Below, piece after piece: positions 56,628 to 64,000 of a stretch of 64,000 nucleotides of DNA. The notes beneath the pieces were generated by a model, which saw only the letters and a list, made by a program, of their open reading frames with translations, had not been told where the DNA came from and searched no databases. The translations under genes and the position numbers were made by a program. Origin of the DNA: Acidimicrobiia bacterium (lineage in GTDB: Bacteria > Actinomycetota > Acidimicrobiia > Spongiisociales > Spongiisociaceae); contig QIDH01000058.1 in assembly GCA_003229305.1 (NCBI GenBank), positions 27,774 through 91,773 of the forward strand, in the 5' to 3' direction. How positions within the stretch are numbered: the first letter of the stretch is position 1; each line of letters opens with the position of its first letter.

Positions 56628-57912
56628 AACCGACTCCAGGAACGTCGATGACGCTCCAGGCGACGCTGAACGGACTCGCCGCCTCGACGATTAGCCCGGC
56701 CGCTCCCAGATCGCTGAGGTCTACCGAAGCGACCGCCCCAGCCGCGACTTCGAGCTGCCCATCAACTGTTCCTCCGCTAGAACCGTAAGACACGACAACG
56801 GTGTCGACTCCGGTGTTGAGCACCCACATCCGGTACTCGGCGCCTGGCTCCACATTCACGCCAGGCAGGATCCACTGGCTCGAAGGATTTCGGACTCCCG
56901 CCATGGCTGCCCTTGCGTCTTGCGCTACACCGACCACAACGGCGCCAAAAGGTCCGTCCCCTGTGATCCGGGCCCCGTATGTCGCTTCGCCCAAATCGGC
57001 CAGCGGTATCACCGTTTGGCCAGGCCCCTCGATTCCTCCCGTCACCGGAGTGCTGACCTCGGCTTGGGTACTGAAAACGTCGATCGAGAACTCAACCGGC
57101 AATATCGAGGAATTGGTCAGGATGATGCTGCCGGTCAGGCCTCCGTCAACGGTGAGCGGAAGCTCCCAGGTATCACTCTCCCCGACTCCCGACCAGACGG
57201 CCACATCACCCCCAGAACCACGCACGAGCGCGGGGATCACTGCTCCGTCGACGTTGTCCACAAAAATGGACAGCGATTGCCGCCCAGGCAGGACTGCACC
57301 GATATCGATCGTTTTCGTGCTCCTGGCGGGGATAGAAACACCCTCGAATCCGGTCGCCGCCTCTGCGCCCAATTCACTCACGACCGTCAGATCGACCCTG
57401 GCAACATCCAGGAAGGGGTTGAAGAGCCGCAGCGTCAGACGGTCTCCATCCGCAGTCGATCCGCCGCCAACATGCCAGACGTCCGGTAATTCGGACGGAC
57501 ACACGTCCGCAGCTGCGAGTCCGTTTCCTGCCGCCAACACATCGGCGCCGGCCGGCCCCAGACCGAACTCGACTATTGCAGAAGACTCTCCGACAGGTTG
57601 GAGCGAGGAGATTTCGATCGATGTGGCACGATCGTTTTGAATCTCGCGTTTCCCGAGCGTCGACATCTCTCCGTTGAAGGGCAGCGAGATCAGATAGTCC
57701 GTCCTCGACCTGCTCAACCCGCTCACCGACGTGTCGTTCACGCCATCTGCGAGTGCCCATGGGCAAAAGAAAAAACGAGGGTCGATATCTGCGTCTGTCG
57801 CGTCGACCTGAACGGTTTCGACGATGCCGGGATCGAGATCAGCGGGCGGATTCAGTACGGCTGCACTGGCTCCGAGCGCCACAACCACAATGATGACCGA
57901 AAGACGCTTCAC
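56584..57912 (-). CDS. DUF5719 family secreted protein
   Basis: Signal-peptide N-terminus, beta-rich protein; between thioredoxin-like and GT2 genes as in actinobacterial F420-proximal loci. Confidence 0.72.
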   Translation of the reverse strand: MKRLSVIIVVVALGASAAVLNPPADLDPGIVETVQVDATDADIDPRFFFCPWALADGVNDTSVSGLSRSRTDYLISLPFNGEMSTLGKREIQNDRATSIEISSLQPVGESSAIVEFGLGPAGADVLAAGNGLAAADVCPSELPDVWHVGGGSTADGDRLTLRLFNPFLDVARVDLTVVSELGAEAATGFEGVSIPARSTKTIDIGAVLPGRQSLSIFVDNVDGAVIPALVRGSGGDVAVWSGVGESDTWELPLTVDGGLTGSIILTNSSILPVEFSIDVFSTQAEVSTPVTGGIEGPGQTVIPLADLGEATYGARITGDGPFGAVVVGVAQDARAAMAGVRNPSSQWILPGVNVEPGAEYRMWVLNTGVDTVVVSYGSSGGTVDGQLEVAAGAVASVDLSDLGAAGLIVEAASPFSVAWSVIDVPGVGYVAGIPVVGTGTGG

Positions 57913-60731
57913 TGGTCCCTCCTCTCGACCGGCTGCCTGCCCCAGAGGGCGAGCAATACGACCATAAGGAGCAGCGCTCCGACCAACCTCGCCATCAGAC
58001 GGAAAACGCCGACTCCGCCGAATTCAACGAAGCCGTCCGAAGCGTCGACCCGATTGGACCACTGATCCTGAGACCAGGTTCCCGGACCCCAGCGAGAATC
58101 TGCATTCTCCTTGATGAGCACTGTTCCCTGCTGGGCTTCGCCTTGGTAGTCGGCGAGCCCGTATGTCCAGGGCTTCCCGTCATCGGTAACGGCCCTCGGA
58201 GCTGGCATCTCTGTCTCGAACACGGTCGCGTCCAGCTGTTGCAGAGGTCGGAGATCGAGCTGGGAACGCAATGACCTGTCCAATATCACTCCGGCAGTTC
58301 CACCCATTTCAGGGTCGGTGAACACAATCCATCTGACGCCGAACGGCACCATCGATTCCCCGGGTCGGAGCTCTACATCTTCGGCCAGCCTGTTCAGAGC
58401 ACTGGCCAGCGCCTGGTCGCCGAGCTTGGGTTCAGGAAGCCAGGCCTGGGCAAACGTAGGAACCGGGCCCGATACCAGCCGATAGGCCGTCCCGTCCTCC
58501 AACCGGTAGACCTCACCAGGCAGCTGGTCGGCGGGACCGACGAGCAACAAGCGGTCTGGGCCGTGTGGATCGGCCCGCGAACTCGCAAAGGCAAGGGAGG
58601 AGCCATAGTCGTCGGCCGGTAGCCCGGCCCTACCTTCCGGGAGCAAGCCAAACGTGAAGAGAAGAGCTAGCGCGGCGCCCACGATTCCGAGTGTGACAAT
58701 CGAGGATCGGACGGCGCCCGCATTCTCGGAGGCCTTCTTGCCGTCAAGGGCCGCGCCGACGATCAGGGCAAATCCGATTCCCGCAGTGACGCCGCCGGCC
58801 ACTGTGAGGTCGAGGCCGGAGCCCAGAGATCCTGACCGAGCGGCAAATGCGCCTAGAGCGGCGAGAATCGCGCCGAGCCCACCAGTTCGAAGTGCTGCCC
58901 CAGTCGCACTGGTCAAGACGGCGGAGCCGGCCACAAGTATTCCGACGATCGACACCCAGGACATATCGAACCGGATTGGTTCGCCACCTGTGAAAATCGA
59001 TGACAGATCTACGGCCGCCAGCCACGGAAAAAGGAAAGGTACGCCCAAACCGCTTACCAGTAGACCCCGACCGGCCGGTCCTAGGTCCCTCCGAGCCACA
59101 GCCCATATCAGCCCGAAGATCGCCGGGAGGAGGACCAGGGGTGGAACCATCGCCGCCGCCCAGGCGACCGCCAGTGCGATTCTGGCCAAACGGCCGAGGC
59201 GACTCCGCCATCCGGCCGGGAAAGGTTCGAGCACCGCCGCCAGCGCCCAAGGAAGGGTGCCCATTGCAAGAAGGGCCGGCCAATAGCCCAACGACCCGAT
59301 GACAGTCGCGGCCGGGCCGGCCACCACGATGATCGAAGCCGCGTAGCGAGGAATCTGACCGATACCCAATCGTCTCAGAAGGCGAACGGTGCCTCCGATC
59401 GCCAGGGTCGCTGCCCCAATCGTCATCGCAGTGGCGGCCAGAGGGGCTGAAGAGCGCGTCACGAATTGCACAATCGCGGTCGCGCCCACTGCAGGGGGCA
59501 TCGGCTGCCCGCTGCCGAGACCGCCGAGATTCCATCCGCCCGCGTATGCCCGCAGGACATCGTATGCGTGGTCGGCCAGGGGCAGCGTGAAGCCCACGGA
59601 TGGCATTCCATCAGACCACAAGGAGCGAGTGAGAACCGCTACGTAGGCGACCCCGACAGTTGAGGCCACAAGTCCGGGCCTGTGCCACACGGCTGAGCTC
59701 TGGCTGAATAGCTGGTCCAGATCCTGCTCGTCATCGTCTGCGTCGTCCTGAATAATCGACCCGAACTGAGCAGCAAGGCCGTTCATCTCTACCGAGCCTC
59801 TTATCTGATACCTGAACAGTTCGGCGTCACCGGCCTGTCGACTTCGCCTCGCCCGAGCCCGCTCCGTAAGCGTGCTGCCAAAGTGCAAGACGTTCCACAA
59901 CCAGGCCCGCCCCCAATCCACCAAGGCGAACGGCCTCGCATTGAATGACCAGTAGATCGCAGTCACCAAACCGATGAGTAGGAGGGTCGGTATCGCCCAC
60001 AGCAGCGTTACAGCCTCGTAGACCTTGAGCATCGAACGGATGCGGCCCGCTTGTTCACGCCACGTTGAGGACCGATCTCCTCTGAACCCTTCGTAGAGGA
60101 CCTCAGAGGTCGGGGCCACCACCACCCTGCCTCCTGCCAACCTGGCACGCTGACAGAAGTCGAGTCCAGAGGCGAGGTATGGCACAAGGGGGTCGAGACC
60201 GCCAAGTCCGATTGCGAGGTCTCGTCTGACCAGCATCGAAGCGGATTCGACGTACGCAACATCACGTATCACGTCGTACTGCTCCTGGTCTCGTTCACCT
60301 GCTTCGAGGCCGCTGTACGGATGGCCAAAGATGTCGGTGGCCTCTCCGACGGATATCAGCTCTTCCGGCGCGTCGGCCCTGAGGATCTTCGAGCCAACCA
60401 CCGAGGCGTCGATCTGGTCTGCGGTAGAAACAAGGGCAGCAAGCGCATCCGGTCTGGGCCTGGCGTCCTGATCGACTATCCAGACGAATGCCACTTTCGC
60501 ACTCAGAGCGCCCAGCGCATCAGCAACAGAAGCGAACGACTTGATACCTGGACCAATATTGGAGTGCGCGTTTGCGGCGCTGATCACAGAAATCGATTTT
60601 GCCTCGTACACTTGCGCTTCTATTGCACTCACGACATCGTCGACGTCACCGGGCCGCCTCGTCACGACAAGCGCGGAGACGTGGCGAGACGCGTCAGAAT
60701 TGTCAGAGTTCGGGGGGGCAGGGGCATCCAT
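57909..60731 (-). CDS. GT2-type glycosyltransferase with large C-terminal membrane region
   Basis: 'SALVVTRRPGDVDDVVSAIEAQVYEAKSISVI', 'VAFVWIVDQDARPRPDALAALV', many TMs downstream. Confidence 0.85.
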   Translation of the reverse strand: MDAPAPPNSDNSDASRHVSALVVTRRPGDVDDVVSAIEAQVYEAKSISVISAANAHSNIGPGIKSFASVADALGALSAKVAFVWIVDQDARPRPDALAALVSTADQIDASVVGSKILRADAPEELISVGEATDIFGHPYSGLEAGERDQEQYDVIRDVAYVESASMLVRRDLAIGLGGLDPLVPYLASGLDFCQRARLAGGRVVVAPTSEVLYEGFRGDRSSTWREQAGRIRSMLKVYEAVTLLWAIPTLLLIGLVTAIYWSFNARPFALVDWGRAWLWNVLHFGSTLTERARARRSRQAGDAELFRYQIRGSVEMNGLAAQFGSIIQDDADDDEQDLDQLFSQSSAVWHRPGLVASTVGVAYVAVLTRSLWSDGMPSVGFTLPLADHAYDVLRAYAGGWNLGGLGSGQPMPPAVGATAIVQFVTRSSAPLAATAMTIGAATLAIGGTVRLLRRLGIGQIPRYAASIIVVAGPAATVIGSLGYWPALLAMGTLPWALAAVLEPFPAGWRSRLGRLARIALAVAWAAAMVPPLVLLPAIFGLIWAVARRDLGPAGRGLLVSGLGVPFLFPWLAAVDLSSIFTGGEPIRFDMSWVSIVGILVAGSAVLTSATGAALRTGGLGAILAALGAFAARSGSLGSGLDLTVAGGVTAGIGFALIVGAALDGKKASENAGAVRSSIVTLGIVGAALALLFTFGLLPEGRAGLPADDYGSSLAFASSRADPHGPDRLLLVGPADQLPGEVYRLEDGTAYRLVSGPVPTFAQAWLPEPKLGDQALASALNRLAEDVELRPGESMVPFGVRWIVFTDPEMGGTAGVILDRSLRSQLDLRPLQQLDATVFETEMPAPRAVTDDGKPWTYGLADYQGEAQQGTVLIKENADSRWGPGTWSQDQWSNRVDASDGFVEFGGVGVFRLMARLVGALLLMVVLLALWGRQPVERRDQ

Positions 60732-60791
60732 GAAGCCCACATTGTGGAACGAGTCGGGCGGCAAGGCAATCTTGGTGCTGGGAGGACGGGA

Positions 60792-61712
60792 ATGACAACG
60801 AAAGTCGTGCTGCTATCCGGCGGTGTTGGCGGGGCGCGCCTCGCAAGAGGCTTCGAGCAAATCACCGAGGTCGAGCTCACCGTCATCGTGAATGTCGGCG
60901 ACGACGATCGCTTCTATGGGCTCGACGTTTCACCTGACCTGGACACCATGATCTACACCCTCGCAGGGGTGGAGGGCGGCGAGGGGTGGGGGCGACAGGG
61001 CGACTCGTCGACCGTCATGGAACATTTGACCGCGCTCGGCATCGACACCCAGTTCATGATCGGGGATGCAGATCTGGCAGTGAATCTCTACAGAACGGAT
61101 CGAATACGCCGTGGCGACTCCCTCCAGGCGGTGACCGATCAGCTGGCGTCAACTCTCGGAATTAGTGCTCTCATCCTGCCTATGACCAATGATCGGGTCG
61201 AGACGCAGGTCAAGACGGAGGATGGCTGGCTGGGATTTCAAGAATATTTCGTTTTGCGCGGACATCGTGACGAGGTGCTCGACGTGAAGTTCGAAGGAGC
61301 CGCAGCGGCCGAACCCTGCCCAGGCGTGATCGAGGCCATCAGGGCAGCGGATGCCGTGGTCATCGGACCTAGCAACCCTCCTCTGTCGGTATGGCCGATC
61401 CTGGCGGTTCCAAAGGTCTCCGATGCGATTGCTCAGGCTCGCAGGGTCGTGGCGGTCAGCCCTCTCATCAGCGGCCGCCCGATCAAGGGCCCTGCGGACC
61501 GGGTTCTGCTGTCGCTCGGATTCAGCCCCGGCAATGTCGGCGTACTCGAAGCGTATGACGACCTGGTGGACGATCTCGTTATCGACACCCAGGATGGTCA
61601 CGAACGCTCCCGTCTCACCGAACGAGGGGTTTCGGTCCACGTTGGCAGCACCCGGATAGCCGAGCCCGAATCGGCGGCCACCCTCGCTCGTTGGATGCTC
61701 GAATTCGTATGA
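60792..61712 (+). CDS. cofD: 2-phospho-L-lactate transferase (F420 biosynthesis)
   Basis: 'KVVLLSGGVGGARLARGFEQ', 'VNVGDDDRFYGLDVSPDLDTMIYTLAG', 'IGPSNPPLSVWPILAV'; start after GGAGGACGGGA. Confidence 0.95.
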   Translation: MTTKVVLLSGGVGGARLARGFEQITEVELTVIVNVGDDDRFYGLDVSPDLDTMIYTLAGVEGGEGWGRQGDSSTVMEHLTALGIDTQFMIGDADLAVNLYRTDRIRRGDSLQAVTDQLASTLGISALILPMTNDRVETQVKTEDGWLGFQEYFVLRGHRDEVLDVKFEGAAAAEPCPGVIEAIRAADAVVIGPSNPPLSVWPILAVPKVSDAIAQARRVVAVSPLISGRPIKGPADRVLLSLGFSPGNVGVLEAYDDLVDDLVIDTQDGHERSRLTERGVSVHVGSTRIAEPESAATLARWMLEFV

Positions 61713-62413
61713 AGGTCGAACTGATCCCCGTGGAGGGGATCCCGGAGGCATCCTCAGGAGACGACGTTGCCGACCTGGTCATGGGTGGACTCTCTGCGTC
61801 TGGAATCGACTTGGTGGATGGCGATGTGGTGGTGGTCACCCACAAAATCATCTCAAAATCCGAGGGAAGGGTCGTTCCTCTGCAAGACCCTGGACCCGAC
61901 GGACATCGCTACCTGGTCGAGCGCGAAGCCAGCACGATCCTGAGGCGAAGAGGGTCGCTGGTCATCGCCAAGACCCGTCATGGGTTCGTGTGCGCCAACG
62001 CGGGGGTCGATCGATCGAACGTTGCGCCTGGCAACGCCTTGTTGCTACCGCTTGACCCTGACGCATCCGCCCACCGGATCAGGGTTCGCATCGAGCGGGC
62101 CCTCGGAGTTTCCATCGCAGTGTTGGTGACCGACACCTTCGGACGCGCTTGGCGGAACGGATTGGTCGACGTCACTATCGGCATCTCAGGCCTGATCCCA
62201 ATAGTCGACTACCGAGGCACCAAAGACACGCATGGCAACACGCTGGAGGTCACCGAGGTAGCAATCGCAGACGAGATCGCGGCCGCAGCAGACCTGGTGA
62301 TGGGCAAGGCAACAGGAATCCCGGCCGCGGTTGTCAGAGGCGTCGACTACCCGAAAGGCCCTGGTCGCGCCACAGACATGGTCCGCGATGCGTCCGAGGA
62401 CATGTTCCGGTAG
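61709..62413 (+). CDS. cofE: Coenzyme F420-0:L-glutamate ligase, stand-alone CofE
   Basis: 'VVVVTHKIISKSEGRVV', 'LPLDPDASAHRIR', 'VLVTDTFGRAWRNGLVDVTIGISGLIPIVDYRG'; ATGA overlap with cofD. Confidence 0.94.
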   Translation: MKVELIPVEGIPEASSGDDVADLVMGGLSASGIDLVDGDVVVVTHKIISKSEGRVVPLQDPGPDGHRYLVEREASTILRRRGSLVIAKTRHGFVCANAGVDRSNVAPGNALLLPLDPDASAHRIRVRIERALGVSIAVLVTDTFGRAWRNGLVDVTIGISGLIPIVDYRGTKDTHGNTLEVTEVAIADEIAAAADLVMGKATGIPAAVVRGVDYPKGPGRATDMVRDASEDMFR

Positions 62414-62530
62414 CCGTTTGGATGCCGCGCCCCCGAGGCGAGCACGGCAAGGCTGAGCGAAACCATCACACACCGCTGACCCCCTGTGTGTTCGCGGGAT
62501 CCGCCAACAACAAGACACTGCCCACCATTA

Positions 62531-62857
62531 CTAGTAGCGGGGCGGAGCCCGGTGCAATTGGGTACGCAACAGAGCGATCAGTTCGCCCGTAGGCGACAAC
62601 GAGGGCCAAGTTGTACCCATGTGGATCGCTGCCGACACGACGACGACCCACCAAACGATTCGATCAGGGAGCCCGACAACGAATAGCACCAGGACATTGG
62701 CAACCGCCGCCGCAGCAACAACCGCCCAGTGTCTCAGGCCTGTCGGTCTGTCTGAGTGGCGCCGCTTGGACCAAACCCGCGGTCCCCTTCTTGTGCTCGT
62801 ATGGCGGGGCGGGACAGAACCCTTGGCGCAATCAAAGGGGATTCCATTGTCACTCAT
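62531..62857 (-). CDS. Small membrane protein of unknown function
   Basis: MSDNG start, two hydrophobic segments 'HWAVVAAAAVANVLVLFVVGL' and 'IVWWVVVVSAAIHMG'; no family recognised. Confidence 0.4.
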   Translation of the reverse strand: MSDNGIPFDCAKGSVPPRHTSTRRGPRVWSKRRHSDRPTGLRHWAVVAAAAVANVLVLFVVGLPDRIVWWVVVVSAAIHMGTTWPSLSPTGELIALLRTQLHRAPPRY

Positions 62858-63015
62858 ATGAGCATGTGAGCCCACATCGAAGGGGGCGAACAATCTGACA
62901 TCATTTGGCACCCAAAGGTACACTCACGCCGAGGTTCTGGTCTCCTGACAAGACTGAGAAATCTCGCCCTTTCCCCTGGCAGACCTCTGTTTCTTGTCAC
63001 AGCCGTCTGATAATA

Positions 63016-63031
63016 TCGAACATATGTTCGA
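63016..63031. promoter_or_regulatory. LexA/SOS box
   Basis: TCGAACATATGTTCGA perfect 16-bp palindrome matching the actinobacterial/Gram-positive TCGAAC-N4-GTTCGA pattern. Confidence 0.8.
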
Positions 63032-64000
63032 CACACTGCTACAAGAAGAACCAGACACAGGAACAGGCGATGTGTCGACCGATGCCCGTGAACAACGCAT
63101 CTTGGACTGCGAACGGGTCATCGCCCAACTGCGCTCCTTGCAAGCCCAAGAACTCGCAGTATTGGACCGCCAACAGGTAGCGGCCGCCGACGGTGCCAGA
63201 ACCCTGGTCGAATGGTGCGCCGCCCGCTTCGACGTCTCCCGCCAGGCTGCCCGCGATCTGGTATTGGTCGCCCGGAGCCAACATTCCGACATCAACATGG
63301 CGTTGGCAGACGGTGACATCAACTTTGACCGTGCCACCCAAACCACTCGTTTGGCCAACACCGGCTTTGCCGATGCTCTGCAACGCACCGCCGGCTACGA
63401 CGTCGGAGCACTCAAACGGCTCCGCATCTCCAGAGAACCGCTGGCCCCAGGCGACGAAACCGACATCCATGAGCACCGCAGCCTGGCCCTGCAACCCCGC
63501 CTCGACGAATCGCACTACACCGGATGGCTCACCATGGCCGGCACAGACGCCAAACTCCTAGAAACCGCTCTGATGCGCCGAGCCGAGCAACTAAGCCAAG
63601 AGTTGCCCGATGGCACGGTCCTGTCTCGTGGGCAGTTGCTGCACGACTCTCTGGTCGACATGGCCACAGACGACCTCGCCCAAAGCGCCCAAGGTGTGGA
63701 TAGTCCTGGGGCGATCATCTCAGTGTTCGTCGACCCCCAACCAGCCCGGACCGGCCAACCGGCCAGAACCGGTGACCGCCAGCCAGCCGCGCCAGCACCG
63801 GTGGTCCGGCTCGACAACGATGTTCGGATCGGACCAAACGCTTTGCAACAACTCCTCTGCGGTGGAGCTGTCGTGGAACTCAACCAGAGTTCCGAACCGC
63901 TCGGAGTCGGCAGAACTAGCAAGGCTGTTCCCCCCAGACTCAAACGATGGGTCATCCACCGCGACCTCGGCGCCTGCACCATCGCGGGATGCAACTCGAC
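63024..64000 (+). CDS. DUF222/13E12-repeat family protein (probable HNH endonuclease), 3' truncated by window end
   Basis: ATG 63024, open to the edge: MFDTLLQEEPDTGTGDVSTDAREQRILDCERVIAQLRSLQAQELAVLDRQQVAAADGARTLVEWCAARFDVSRQAARDLVLVARS...RWVIHRDLGACTIAGCNS; absent from the ORF track because no stop is reached. Confidence 0.85.
   Translation, partial: MFDTLLQEEPDTGTGDVSTDAREQRILDCERVIAQLRSLQAQELAVLDRQQVAAADGARTLVEWCAARFDVSRQAARDLVLVARSQHSDINMALADGDINFDRATQTTRLANTGFADALQRTAGYDVGALKRLRISREPLAPGDETDIHEHRSLALQPRLDESHYTGWLTMAGTDAKLLETALMRRAEQLSQELPDGTVLSRGQLLHDSLVDMATDDLAQSAQGVDSPGAIISVFVDPQPARTGQPARTGDRQPAAPAPVVRLDNDVRIGPNALQQLLCGGAVVELNQSSEPLGVGRTSKAVPPRLKRWVIHRDLGACTIAGCNS

Noticed and set aside
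63039-63994. Minus-strand ORFs (63039-63515, 63515-63994)
   Set aside because: Antisense to the DUF222 gene, which is the real coding frame; the track missed it only because it runs off the window end.

Overview
This 64-kb window is a high-GC actinobacterial chromosome segment, probably Acidimicrobiia-like (taxonomy inferred from gene content only). It is mostly conserved core genes: trkA (5'-truncated)-trkH; proB-obg-rpmA-rplU-rne; tdk; a cell-elongation block rodA-mrdA-mreDCB; ndk-folC-valS; clpX-clpP-tig; five tRNAs; rdgB-rph; pdxH; smpB with ssrA (tmRNA); an M23 peptidase-ftsX-ftsE-prfB block; secA; an hpf-response regulator-HEAT-HD-GYP operon; comF; a divergent FtsH-like AAA+ protease; and manB with a glycosyltransferase/DUF5719/F420 (cofD, cofE) locus. 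No rRNA, CRISPR array, prophage or intact transposon was seen. The most interesting signals, read directly from sequence, are: (1) an exact actinobacterial-type LexA/SOS box (TCGAACATATGTTCGA) over the start codon of a DUF222/13E12-type gene that runs off the window end and is missing from the ORF track; (2) a perfect 12-bp inverted repeat overlapping a TTGACA promoter before an FAD oxidoreductase ending in Cys-Cys; (3) a protein with two degenerate, tandem PD-(D/E)XK + C-x2-C-x5-C (RecB/Cas4-like) modules; (4) an hpf/RR/HEAT/HD-GYP operon in which the HEAT and HD-GYP proteins share a homologous N-terminal domain; (5) a hairpin-forming repeat family placed immediately 3' of tRNA-Lys, tmRNA and secA; (6) an FtsH-like protease with a D-to-E Walker B change and an AAA insertion; (7) the programmed +1 frameshift of prfB. 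No complete new defence system is claimed.
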